Below are positions 24,677 to 37,728 of a stretch of 64,000 nt of DNA, piece by piece. The stretch lies in NCBI GenBank assembly GCA_022749755.1, contig CM040440.1:2999769-3063768 (forward strand). The letters run 5' to 3'. This stretch comes from Azadirachta indica (Eukaryota; Streptophyta; Magnoliopsida; Sapindales; Meliaceae). The translations under genes were made by a program, and so were the position numbers. The number at the start of each line of letters is the position of its first letter. Position 1 is the first letter of the stretch. The notes beneath the pieces were generated by a model. That model was given only the letters and a program-made list of their open reading frames with translations, was not told the origin of the DNA and did no database searches.

Positions 24677-27600
24677 GAGGGTATTTTCACATGCCTCCCC
24701 TGAGGTTTGTAGAAATAATACATAAATAGAAGGTGTATGGTAATTCACAGAAATAATAAAAAGTTTAAAATACCCTTCAATTCTCTTCTTTGTTGTAATA
24801 TACTATGACATCACTTAAAAAAAACCCTGTTATCTACATCACTTAAAAATATAGATATAAAAAAAGAACAAATATGCTATATAAAAAGATCATTTTGGCC
24901 CTAAAAATTATTATACTTTACTCGCCTTCAACGACTAATTTTGCTTCCAAATGCAAATAGAAAAATCTATCTCCGTTCATAAGCACTAATAGAATCTTTA
25001 CAACATAAAATATGAAACTAAAATGCAAATATAGCAAAAATATCTTCATAAAATTTGAGATCACATATGCAAATATTTGACAACTTTTCAAGCTTCCAAG
25101 CAAACTATTTTTAAATGAATAATCTATATGAAATATCAAACAATCACATTCAAAATAAATCTAACTGTTATAACATATAACTGTTAACACATAATTCACT
25201 GAAAAAGCAGAATTTGTTTCCAAAGCCCTACTTCAATTCCAAAAGCCAATCCAGCAATCTAATTTTTAATTATTAGAATGTTTAGAGTAATGTACCAACC
25301 AAATTAGATGAATAACTGAATAAAACAATTAAATCAGTTTAACAACTTGTGTATGAGATAATGATAGCAAAATGCTAATACACTATATTAAAGTCCATCA
25401 ATGAATAAACGTTGGCATAGGATATTATGCTTGATGGTCTTCTCAAATTGGAATTGTTGAGATAATGCTCAATCTACTCTTCTATAATCTACAAATGTTG
25501 AGTAATCTAATCTCTCTTAAAAATTTCTAAACTCTTTTTAAACACTTTGAATAATTTACAGTTGGATATTCATATATATTATCAAGATGTTAAGCTTGTG
25601 TCAATTGACCTATATTACAATAAAAGCATATTAGTATAACATGCTAACATATACATGGATTGGCTTCTAACAAATAGTTAATAGGTCAAGTTAAGTCAAT
25701 GTCTTACAGCATCATTGTCAATTATGGAGTTATTTTGTATATTTGTAATACTATCATCATTAGTTGGCACCTGTAATGTAACATGGATTGCAAGGGAAAT
25801 CAATCCATGTTCAATTATTGCATTTAAGAACTTAAGGGGTAAAAAAAGAAAAGAAAATCAAACCTTAATGTTACTTTTCTTGGTTCTTATTTTCTTCCCC
25901 TTCATTCTCTCGCATGTCCTTTTAATGTGACCCCATTCCTTATAAACTGTACAGCTAACTGAACAGCTTCTCTTTGTCTTATCCTCTTCTTTTGGTTTCT
26001 TCTTTTGCTTTTCTTAGGCCTTTTAGCTTGTTTCTTTATTATAGGTGGTTCTAATTTATCTGTTACTGTTAATGGCTACATCTTCTCACAAGGTATGGCC
26101 TTGATATGTTCTTTATAATTTTGAGATATATATCCTTGGTTAGATAATCATGCACATAATGCTCTACATTGTTTTTAATGGAGTTAATTGCACATATAGC
26201 ATGTGCACATGGCAAACTAGAAACTTCATAATTCCCACAATCACAGCTCTTACTTTGTAAATCAACCATATGATTATCTATGTTATCAACTAACACTTCA
26301 TACACGTCGTCATCACCAAATACCACATTTATGCCTCTAACAACCTTTCTTAACTTTAAAACTATTTTCTGTTCGAGGTTTTGAAATCCGCCCTTAGCAA
26401 CTTCAAGGCCTTGTACTTAGCCCTATGTAATCTCATACGGTGGCATGTGATCTTATACTTTATTTTGAGTTCATTAGCAATTAGTTTAATGTCTAAGTCA
26501 AGGTCTGCCCTAAATAAGTGAAGGAATTAAGCAATAATTTATGTAGATGTGGCTTCGTAGTTGTTAAACACTCTCTTACAATCATGAGTAAGATTCCATA
26601 TCTTTATTTAAAAAGATAGTCTGTCCCATGTTGGAGATGCATAAATCCTCCACCTACAACCCAAACTAGCACACTTGCAAGTCACCTTTACTTTCTTATT
26701 CTTAAGCCTTTTTACCTCAAATCCTTGCTTTATCACAAATACTTGCAACACTTTTCTAAACTCACACACATCATAGAATATGTGACTAACCTTTAACTCA
26801 ATGTTTCCCATAAAATCCATACAAAATTCAAAGCCCCTACTATTTTTTTTGTACCTCTTGGTTGCTTCATCATTATCATTGCCTTCAATTGATAACTCAC
26901 TACCATTATCTGACTTATAATCTGATATATGTACCCCTTCATCATCTTTAGCTTGGACTACTAAGTCCTCTTAAAAATCAGATGCTTGGACTATTAAATC
27001 CTTTTTAAAATCAAATGTATAGTTGTCACCTCTAGATAAATTGTCATGTATAAGTAATATTTCTTTGGTTGCAACACTTTATTGCAAGAATTCAGTGATT
27101 GGAATAAACTGATGAGATTATGGTTAATTTAGGTTTTCAAATGCTGATTTAGGTTGAATCTCCTTGTTCTTATAACAGCCAATCTTAATATCTTTCACAT
27201 TTAGCCTATAGACATTATAAAAGCATAAACATGTAATAAATCATAATTAGTTATAAATTATGCTAATACACATTAAGAGAACTAATATGTTATCACATCT
27301 CACCAAAAAAAAAATAAAAACAAAGTGCCGTATGAATAAACATAACAAATTTAAACACTTGTAACCTGAATCATTGAAACATAATTTGATTCAAAAATTA
27401 AATTATAACAAAAATAGCAAGCGCCAAGTTCGTTAATGGAAAAGAAGCAAAAGCATTAGACAGTACTAGTTTTATGAAAGTACTAACTTTCAATCAAACT
27501 ATTAGATATTATCACTTTATATAAAGCATTAATTATATGAACCAACAATGATTTTACATTTGCAAATGTAATAATACTTTTTATATTATTAAGTAATGAT

Positions 27601-29259
27601 AAAACACACATAGTCAATTGTTTAAGAGATAAAAATAGAAAAAATAAATTAATTCAAAATATGATATTGTAATAAAAAGAAAATAGCTAGAGTTATTTCA
27701 GCATAATGCCTGTACATAGATTTTATTCATTATTTTTCGCCCATATAAGGTATGTCTTAAAAAATTATTATGTCGGTTTTCTTAGAATTTCACATGAAAA
27801 ATCATAAACAAAATCAAAACTGATCAACATAAAATCAAGGAATTATTGGTAAGATTTTTGTAATTTTAACTTTTTAAAAATCTAACCAAATTGAATCTTT
27901 CATAATATTCATTGATTGATTTGTCTTTATGATCTTTTTCTATAGGCTGAACCCAAAAAATAGGAGTTATAATCTAGCTTAGGTTGGTAAAATTTTAATA
28001 AAAAAATGACAAACAAATTAGTTAACTTTTAGGAGTCAACACAATGATTTTCGATGAAAAAAATAATAAACACATATATATTGTTGTTAAACTGTTCTTC
28101 CTTTGAGCTTGCTAAATTATAGTGCAACGTTAGTTACTTCACATAAAAAATTTTTTTGTATAAAAAATTATAAACCTCATCTAAAATAAAAAATTATAAA
28201 CGTTATCCAGAATATATATATTTTTATATTAGAAAAGAAAACCTTTAGCACCAACTACAAAACAAAATCGATCAACATTTCTTCTCTTCGTTATCAACCT
28301 TATTCAGAATATTTTCAAATTATCATATTTGTATTTTATGTGCTGATTTTAAGTCTAGCAGCCTTTCACCTATGAGTTTTTTTTTTTTCCTTTTTTGTCT
28401 TTCTATGGCTCTACTGAAGATTGTTCAATTGTTGTCGACATTGACTCGTAGAAAATAAAACCCCAAATATACATATAAACATATTATTTTAACTCTTATA
28501 TCCCTAAATCAAAAACCCCAATCTTAAAAGAACATAAAATCAAACAATATTTCATAATGATATAAGAAACTTAATTAATAAACAAAAATAGGTTTTCCTC
28601 AAATCTCTATCCAAAACAAACTTAGTTGCAGTTTAAGAAATTATCTCGCACTTATCGTGAATTGATAGTCTTCGTTGTTAGCAACTATAATTTCTTCAAA
28701 CAACTTTCGAGGTTTATGGTTTAAAGAAATTAGCACTTGCAAATAATGAATTGACTTATTTCTCTCTAAATATATACGAGTATAGATCTTTATTGGCGCT
28801 AATTTTTCCCTCCTATGATCCATAACTACAGCATATGACCAAGGTAAAGTTAACATTTTCCCTTTTCTTATAAAATTGGTAGATTATTGAATGCAATATT
28901 TTGTATGTAAAATGTCAAATCAAATCAACCCATTTTTGTGTTAGAATTGCTCTATTTGGTAAAGGTCAAAAATAGAGAGCCATTCGTCATCTGTAATACC
29001 TGTTAGAAAGAGTTAAGTAAGAGAAAATGAGAAAAATTATGATGTTTACGTGTAAGAACTGTCAAGATATTGTGTTTTCACTAAAATATTGAAAAATTAT
29101 GCTAGAATGTGTTTTTACTAAAACATCCAAAAAGTTACAATCAACTCACGGTCAATTTAACGAGTTTATTGTAGTAAGGGAGGTTCCTATAAATTACCAC
29201 AAACCCTCTATCTATGTGTTATTTTTATAAACCTTAGGGGAGGCATGTGAAAATACCCC
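24677..29259. mobile_element. 4.6-kb Mutator-like element (MULE), internally deleted
   Basis: The left end (24677-24752) and right end (29184-29259) are inverted repeats with about 10 mismatches in 72 aligned bases, both starting GGGTATTTTCACATGCCTCC from the outside. The flanks TTCCGTAAC (24668-24676) and TTCCATAAT (29260-29268) agree at 7 of 9 positions, consistent with an aged 9-bp target-site duplication. Inside, on the minus strand, are remnants of a MuDR-type transposase (separate entry). The remaining interior, about 27.1-29.2 kb, is AT-rich with no recognised gene. An unassigned 71-codon minus-strand frame lies at 28641-28856. The element sits between the aconitase pseudogene and the intact aconitase gene. 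Confidence 0.85.
25905..26965 (-). pseudogene. MuDR-type transposase remnant, catalytic core missing
   Basis: Read from the 5' end of the minus strand: an acidic spacer (about 26965-26840), then the MuDR N-terminal zinc-binding domain at 26820-26608 (FRKVL..F.IKQGFEVKR, CKCASLGCRWRIYAS), then a stop near 26608. Related text continues (HDCKRVFNNYEATS). A segment like the N-terminal side of the catalytic domain (around 26500-26400) passes straight into a SWIM zinc finger at 26326-26069 (CDCGNYEVSSLPCAHAIC). A C-terminal zinc-knuckle remnant (WGHIKRTC) lies near 25910-25965, with the usual second Cys apparently replaced by Tyr. The DDE catalytic region that should lie before the SWIM finger is absent, and stops interrupt the frame. 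The element cannot encode an active transposase. Confidence 0.85.
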
Positions 29260-29268
29260 TTCCATAAT

Positions 29269-29987
29269 AATCAAACCCCGAAACAAAAATACAAATATCT
29301 TAGTAAGTGGACCAATGCGAACGCTCTGATAATTTTTGAAAGCGGGCCAGTAGCATTGTAGACTATGAACCTTTACATGCGTAACAAAACATAATTATCT
29401 CTCATCCCCTACAATTGAACGTTATTGAGGGCATATTAGGATGCCACTTACGAAACTTCCATTTATAATTCTTTAGCTTAAAGGTCATCTTCCAGTACAA
29501 TGCTTCCCAATTCGGCATATCAGCCAATCGGGATATTCAGACCGTCTGATTCTTAATGTCCCAGCACTTGATGATCGAATCAAAATCTCAGCAGTTCACT
29601 CCTATACGTTTAGGATTGTTTGAAACAATATGTTATCCAAAATAAATAAAAATAAATCAATTCAGTCAAATTAATTAACCACACCGAACATTATATGTAC
29701 ACCTCATCGCAGAAGAGCATATCACAGTCATTTCAACAAGCCGAACTCTGAACGGGTTCAGTACTTCTAGAAACGGCACGCAGCCCTAGGCTTCATTTGC
29801 GCACCACACGCCTCCCCTCTTCTCTGTCTTTCTCTTTCTTCCATCTTAACATAAGATAGCATAACAGAACGGAACAGAAGACGCCATGAATTGAACAAAT
29901 TATTGCTATCTCCAAGTTCCCTGACTCTGTACCAATCCTTATCTTTCCATTTTATGTGAATGCGTGATCGTTGTATACACTATCGTC
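29269..29987. other. aconitase promoter and 5' UTR region
   Basis: About 0.7 kb between the Mutator-like element and the aconitase ATG. A C/T-rich stretch at 29808-29850 resembles a plant leader or Y-patch region. Exact promoter elements could not be fixed. The MULE right end lies only about 730 bp upstream of the start codon, so it may mark the distal border of the promoter. Confidence 0.45.
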
Positions 29988-32900
29988 ATGTATATAACGG
30001 CCTCCACCTCAGCTTCTTCACTTCTCAGAGCCTCTAAGTCCAGATTTATTTCCTCTCTCTCGTCGTTTAGATCCTTATCTTCGCCTCCAAAAGCTTCTCC
30101 TTCTTCACCATCTTCCTTCGTATCTCAGCGATCTCTCGGCTTCTCCTCTGCGGCGGCTCGATCCTTCCGCTGCTCTGTCCCTCGCTGGAGTCACCGACTT
30201 GATTGGCGCTCTCCGCTTAGTCTTCGCGCTCAGATCAGAACCATTGCTCCGGTTATCGAACGGCTTGAGCGCACCTTCGCTACTATGGGTACTGTGCTTC
30301 GCTTCCGAAATTTCTGGAGTTGTTTTTTTTAACAAATTTGATCAGCTTAGCTAAAACGAAGTAAATAACAAACTACTTGCATTGAACAAAATTAGATTTA
30401 AATCAAGATATTTTCTATGGAGCTGTGTTTGTGCTAGTCAACGCTTTAGCTTTCTCCGGTTGCCATCAACTGGAAATTTGAGATTCCAACTTTAACCTAT
30501 TTATCTGCTAATTAATATATTCCCGTTTACTATAGTTATTGGTCGTTTTTGTTTTGTGTTTCTGGATCTAGGTGGATTTTAATTGAGGAAGAAATGCTTT
30601 GTTGTGCTAGTTTAATGCGTATAAGATGTTTTCAAAATAACACCACCTTATCTCTTTGAAATGTTGATACATCTTAATTTAAAATTTGCATAAAGATTCA
30701 GAGTGAACAATCGTATTTGATTATACAACAAATTTATATGATGTGCTTTATTATGATGCTTTCGGAAATGCCTCATAATCTCAAAAAACACTTATTTATT
30801 TAAGATGAACACTAGAAACAGAAAGATAAGCACTTTTACTGTTTGAAAATGCCAAACCCAGTCTTAAACACCATACAAATCGTCTCCAAGATATATTATA
30901 TATGAAAACTGTTATTATGTTTCTTTTTATTTTGTTGCTTTCTGTGCCTAAAACCAGATTATATTGTATATTTGATTAATGTATGGTTGGTTGTTTATCT
31001 ATGTGGTTTCAGCTGCTGAACATCCATTCAAGGAGAGCTTGACCACTCTTCCAAAGCCAGGGGGTGGCGAGTTCGGAAAGTTCTATAGCCTTCCTGCCCT
31101 TAATGACCCAAGGATTGGTATTTCTCTATTACCCGTTATTGGAATTTAGCATACATTTCATATTTTGTTGCCTTATGCTATGAAATTACTTTCTGTCTAA
31201 TATATTTTATCCCGGAAGTTTTTAGGGTAATAATTGAGTTGCCATTCCTTTTTCTGTCAAGTTTGTACTGACGCTATGTACTTCTTGTTTACTGTGAATG
31301 CTTGATAGATAAGCTGCCATACTCTATCAGAATCCTGCTCGAATCTGCTATTCGTAATTGTGACAACTTTCAAGTTAAAAAGGAAGATGTTGAGAAAATT
31401 ATCAACTGGGAAAATACTTCTCCAAAGCAAGTTGAAATTCCCTTCAAGCCTGCTCGTGTTCTGTTGCAGGTACATCACAAATCCAGTTTACAGAGTGGTT
31501 GTGATAAAATTTTCATCATCCTTAAACCATCTTTTGTCTTGTCAGGATTTTACTGGAGTACCAGCTGTGGTTGACCTTGCTTGTATGCGTGATGCCATGA
31601 ACAAGCTTGGCAGTGATTCGAACAAGATCAATCCTTTGGTATGTGTCTCTTTAACCATTTGCATGTTCATTCAGCATAAATGAGTTGTGTAAATTGATCA
31701 TTGAGCTTCTGCTCTTTATGATGCAATTCTTATCATAATGTATTAAAAGATTCAGATTTCACTCAGCTTCATGCAGATGCATGCTTCTCTTGATTAAACA
31801 TATTGGATAATCGGACTTTATATTTTAGTAAGTGCAATTTTGAAGTGGCATTTTGTGTTATCTTATCAGTTACTCTGTTTCTAGTTTTTTCTTCTTGTAG
31901 ATCTTGTCAATGTAACAATAATTTTACTGGATAAATAGTCTTCGAGAATCCTGTGATTGATATTTTTGGAAAAATTATAATAGTATAGTGAGGTAAGATA
32001 AAGTATTTTAACATATTCAAAGGTTAATGTTAAATTCTGTCATCCCTTGCTCCAAGCTTTTTTAATCACCTGTTTTTATTTGCTTCTTCCCGTGCTCTAA
32101 TTTTTTTTTTCTTTTATGCAGGTTCCAGTTGATCTTGTCATTGATCACTCAGTTCAAGTTGATGTAACAAGGTCAGAAAATGCAGTTAAGGCAAATATGG
32201 AGCTTGAATTTCAGAGGAACAAGGAGAGATTTGCTTTCCTTAAATGGGGGTCAAATGCTTTCCATAACATGCTTGTTGTTCCTCCTGGTTCTGGTATTGT
32301 ACATCAGGTAAGGCATCTTGTAGACATCATCTATGATTCTAATTAGGGATTCGACTTATTGCATAAGTGCTGTATTGATAGTTCCCTTCCATCTTCTCTG
32401 TTCATTTGCCTCCTTTGTTCTTGACAATTGAATGAGGTCTTTATTTTAGTTGGTCAATACACTAAACCGTCATTTGAGGTTACTTCTAAATACGAATTCC
32501 CTCATAAATGTTTTCCTTTCATGGATTTAGCATGAAGTGAGCTGACATGGAGTAATTTCAGGTCAATCTTGAATATCTTGGACGGGTTGTTTTCAATACC
32601 GATGGCATATTATACCCTGATAGTGTGGTTGGTACTGATTCTCATACAACCATGATTGATGGGTTAGGAGTTGCTGGCTGGGGTGTTGGAGGTATCGAAG
32701 CCGAGGCTGCGATGCTTGGCCAGGTAATTTTTTCATAGAATGTTTTTCCATTTTCCGGTATTTGTTCTGGAAAATTTGTGTCTTCCACCCTACATAACGA
32801 GATTGCTTTTGAATACTTCTTTTATTCTAAAGCCTAAAATGGAATTAAGTTCAAATTAGACTATGCAGATCCTTATTCTTAACTTGTATAGCAAATTGCT

Positions 32901-35900
32901 GATGCATGTGTATGTGGCCTAATGTCATCATTTTGGACATGTAATAGACAAGTTAACTGATGTGAATGCATTCTGGCTTCTTCTTCTTGCTTTTTCTGTG
33001 GTTTTAATGTCATACTCTTCAATATCACAGCCTATGAGCATGGTGTTGCCCGGTGTTGTTGGGTTCAAGCTGTCTGGAAAATTACGCAATGGGGTCACAG
33101 CTACTGACCTTGTTTTAACTGTTACACAAATGCTGAGGAAACATGGTGTTGTTGGCAAATTTGTTGAGTTCTATGGTAATTTAATTTCATGTAGTTGAAC
33201 TGAAGTTATTCTCAGTTGCAATGCTTCTGCATGTATTTAGTATTAAGTTTTTGTGTTCTCTTATAGGTGATGGAATGGGTGAACTTTCACTGGCTGACAG
33301 GGCTACCATTGCTAATATGTCTCCCGAGTATGGAGCAACCATGGGGTTCTTCCCTGTGGATCATGTTACTTTACAATATCTCAAATTGACTGGAAGGAGT
33401 GATGAGACAGTGAGTATGTTAATTTTATCATGTGTATGATTGCAACTCTAAACATTAAAGCAGTAGATGACTTCTTCCTTAAACTTAGGTGGCAATGATA
33501 GAGGGTTATCTTCGAGCAAATAAAATGTTTGTTGACTATAATGAAGTAAGACCTCCCCTCTCTTCTCCTCCTCTCTTCCTTTATAATATTGTCTTTCAAC
33601 ATAGCCATAAATTTTGTTTTGACTTTTCCCCCCTACTAAAACTTTCAGCCCCAACAAGAAAGGGTGTACTCATCATACCTGGAATTGAACCTTGCTGATG
33701 TTGAACCTTGTATTTCGGGACCAAAGAGGTGTGTGCTTTGTGCCTTGTACAGTTATTTAGTAATTGATCTTCTCTTTCTCATTCACGCAAATTATGTTCT
33801 ATAAAATTTTAACTGCCATTCTTTGCAGACCTCATGATCGGGTTCCATTGAAGGAAATGAAGGCAGATTGGCATTCATGTCTTGACAATAAAGTGGGGTT
33901 CAAGGTAAATCTCATTCCATCAAAGTTCTTGATAAGTGGCACCCCATTAATACACATGTTCTGGTTTAATTATCATAACTTAGCTTAAAGTATTTTTTGA
34001 TAATCTGGCCAATTAATAAAGTAATGTTGTTGTATTGTCTTGCTGGTTTGAACATTTTCATAATGATTTTTGTCCCACATCAAGCACCACAAACAGAACT
34101 GTCACAATTGTAGGGACCTGCAGCATTGACCACCAGCAACACTATCTATTGCTGACTATTATTTCCATCAATTCCACTGTTGATATTAATGCTTACAGCT
34201 GGTGATTATGTTTACTATCACTAATATGCTCAATTGCTTATCCATGGTTTTTTGTCTATATGTGGCATCAAAGGTTGGTATCTGCTAGCAATGTTGCAAG
34301 CCTGCCATGAACCACATGCCTTCATTATGACTTCTTACAGTCTTTCTCTCCCTCCTCCCTGTTCTGTGCACATGCACATACTCCTTTTCTTCATGTGCCT
34401 CTAGAAATAAAATAGAGTTATACTTAACATCAATGTGGATGAAGTGTGAACTTGGTTTATAGTCAAGACGTATGCTAAGAAACATATTGTAGATCTCCTG
34501 TGAACAAGCAGATTGGAGAAAACCCTGATTGTCTAGGCCTCTTCTTAAATGTGTTAATGTGTTGCAGGGCTTTGCTGTACCTAAAGAGACACAGGACAAA
34601 GTGGCAAAGTTTTCATTCCATGGACAACGAGCAGAGCTCAGGCACGGTAGTGTCGTGATTGCTGCAATCACAAGTTGCACCAATACATCAAACCCTAGTG
34701 TCATGCTTGGGGCTGGTCTTGTTGCAAAAAAGGCTTGTGAACTTGGTCTACAGGTATGCATGGTTAGATGTATTGTGCTTATGAGATTTGAAAACTGTAT
34801 AAATAAATGTTCTCTCTATCACACCCAGTTGTTTTCAACCTTCATCTGTAAGGAAGTAAAAGCTAGTGTCCTAGTCCCTGGAACTTTTGTAATGAATGCA
34901 TCATTTATTGTTCATCAGGTCAAGCCATGGGTTAAGACAAGTCTTGCTCCGGGCTCAGGAGTTGTTACTAAATATTTACTCCAGAGGTATTTTGTGAGAT
35001 TCACTGAAATGGTGATGTTGAAGATAATGGTAATGTTTAGTTTCTGTGTATGATTAGGAAAAAGGAGTTCAATAATTCTGTTTTCTTGGGTGTAGTGGAC
35101 TGCAAAAGTACCTGAATGAGCAAGGGTTCCACATTGTTGGATATGGATGCACAACATGTATTGGAAATTCTGGGGACTTGGATGAATCTGTTGCTTCTGC
35201 TATTTCAGAAAATGGTACTGTTTAAGTTTGTAATTGTGAATTTCCATGATTAAAGATAGATACATACTTTATAATATATAAATTTCAGTATTAGCATATA
35301 CACTTGTTATCTAAGTTTATTTTATGACTTTTATGTTTCCCTTTTATCTCTTTCATGTTTCTTTTGAACTTGTCCATTGGAGTTAATTCTCGTCTTTTAT
35401 GCAGACATTGTGGCAGCAGCTGTACTTTCTGGGAACAGGAATTTTGAGGGTCGTGTTCATCCCTTGACAAGAGCTAATTACCTTGCTTCGCCTCCTTTGG
35501 TTGTTGCATATGCCCTTGCTGGCACGGTATGTAATTTTAATCAATCTTGGTGTGTAAACTTATTCCATATTCAGAAGGATTCATACAGTTATCACCAAAA
35601 TGACATATTGTAAAGAACTCAAAAAAAAAAAAAAAGCTGTAGCTACAACTGTTGGAGACTGTTAGTTACACGAGGTCTAATGGTTGCAATAATCCTCTGG
35701 TCTATGTATGCTTATAATGATGAGACTTTTGTTTTGTAATTTTATTTTTGTTTGGTAACATGTTACTGTTTTCCAGGTTGACATAGATTTTGATAAGGAG
35801 CCAATAGGAACAAGCAAGGATGGTAAGAGTGTTTATTTCAAGGATATCTGGCCATCTACAGAAGAAATTGCAGAGGTAACAATTTCGAATTTGGAAAATT

Positions 35901-37728
35901 TACATTGAAGTCTTGAGGTTTTGGCTTAAATACAGCTAGATCGGTTTTATTTGTGACAGCTAGGTCCTTTTTGTCACGGCAAGGTCCCGTGAACTAACAA
36001 AAACAAATCAAATATGGACTTAGTTGTATTTAAGTCAAACGCAAGGAAACTTTTTATAAATTTTTCCTCTAATTTGCATATTATGTTTCAAAATAATCTA
36101 TTGTTTAACTACCAGCATGAAATAATTTAATGTTGGTTGCATAATTTTTAGGTTGTTCAATCCAGTGTGTTGCCTGAAATGTTCAGAAGTACTTATGAGG
36201 CTATCACAAAGGGCAATCCCATGTGGAATGATCTATCAGTACCAGCTAGTAAACTATATTCATGGGACCACAACTCAACCTACATTCACGAACCTCCTTA
36301 CTTCAAGGACATGACTATGGATCCTCCTGGAGCCCATGGAGTTAAGGATGCCTACTGCTTGCTGAACTTTGGTGATAGTATTACTACAGATCATATTTCT
36401 CCTGCAGGAAGCATTCACAAAGATAGTCCTGCTGCAAAGTATCTTCTAGAGCGTGGTGTGGAGCGCAGAGACTTCAATTCCTATGGTAGTCGTCGTGGCA
36501 ATGATGAGGTGATGGCAAGGGGAACTTTTGCAAATATTCGCCTTGTGAACAAGCTCTTGAATGCGGAAGTGGGCCCAAAGACAATCCATGTCCCGACTGG
36601 GGAGAAACTGTATGTGTTTGATGCTGCAATGGTGAGTCCTGAGTATTAAATCCTGGCATGATATTTTCTTTTAAACTGTTTTGTTTCTAATTTTCTTGCT
36701 TTGTCCAATTTATGACTAGATTGCTTTTTGAATGTATCTGTGTAGTAAACATACACTTGATTTGTTAGCAATCCTGTCAACTAAGATCCTTCTATAATAC
36801 ACAACTCTCTCCTGTGCATCTTATGGTGACTTTATCAATGCGTTGTGTGTAATATTTTCCTTTATTTTTATACATTGAATGCCCAGCATTATGAGTTTTC
36901 TTCTGAAGTATGAAAATAAAAAAAAAAAATAGTTTTGTGATCTTTTGCTGTTTCTTTTGTTTTATCATTGTCAGAGTGTCAAGTGCTTAACATCATTTTC
37001 TGTGATCACACTTTTAGTTAATTTCTGAAGTTGTGTACTGCTATTTCAGAGGTACAAGTCTGCTGGTTATGATACAATTATCCTGGCTGGAGCTGAGTAT
37101 GGAAGTGGAAGTTCCCGAGATTGGGCTGCCAAGGGTCCAATGTTATTGGTAAGTCTCTTTATTCGGCCATTTGAGTAAGCCTGTGCTTAATGATATTGTG
37201 GTTGGCCATAATTTATTTTGTCATTAACATTGGTATGTAACAGGGAGTTAAAGCAGTGATTGCCAAAAGTTTTGAGAGAATTCATCGCAGTAATTTGGTG
37301 GGAATGGGCATCATTCCTCTCTGTTTCAAGGCTGGTGAGGATGCAGACACATTGGGATTGACTGGTCATGAGCGTTATACTATTGATCTCCCAAATAACA
37401 TCAATGAGATAAGACCTGGCCAAGATGTGACTGTCACTACCGACACAGGGAAATCTTTCACCTGCACAGTCCGTTTTGACACTGAGGTATTTCCTCGTCA
37501 TTAATTTCTCTCTCTCTTAAAATTTGAAGTATTTCATTCTAGTATTGCTCTTGAATATGTGGGGAAGTTGGCAATAGCAAAGGGAATTACCCATTCGTGG
37601 CAATGGCCTTAAGCAAGATAAAGCATTTGCAGGAGTGCTAACATCTATTTCGTTTGCAGGTTGAATTGGCATATTTCAGCAACGGTGGCATCCTTCCATA
37701 CGTTATTCGAAACCTGATTAAGCAGTAA
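29988..37728 (+). CDS. ACO: aconitate hydratase, IRP1/ACO type, predicted mitochondrial
   Basis: Converts citrate to isocitrate through cis-aconitate using a [4Fe-4S] cluster (TCA and glyoxylate cycles). Twenty exons: 29988-30288, 31013-31117, 31309-31469, 31546-31638, 32122-32307, 32562-32723, 33031-33175, 33267-33409, 33489-33545, 33649-33728, 33829-33904, 34568-34753, 34919-34986, 35096-35214, 35405-35526, 35777-35875, 36152-36631, 37050-37148, 37244-37486, 37660-37728. They total 2994 nt, or 997 aa, matching plant ACO2/ACO3. The start is 29988 ([16 protein letters not shown]), opening an extension of about 100 residues rich in Ser and Arg that looks like a targeting peptide. Cluster ligands are visible: C540 ([10 protein letters not shown]), C606 and C609 ([12 protein letters not shown]), with the family's 66 and 3 spacing. 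[18 protein letters not shown] (exon 18) is the C-terminal swivel-domain signature. All borders are GT-AG and no lesion was seen. A decayed copy lies 6 kb upstream. Confidence 0.97.

Noticed and set aside
34285..34761. 158-codon minus-strand frame within aconitase
   Set aside because: It overlaps intron 11 and exon 12 of the aconitase gene in antisense and is a shadow of that coding exon.
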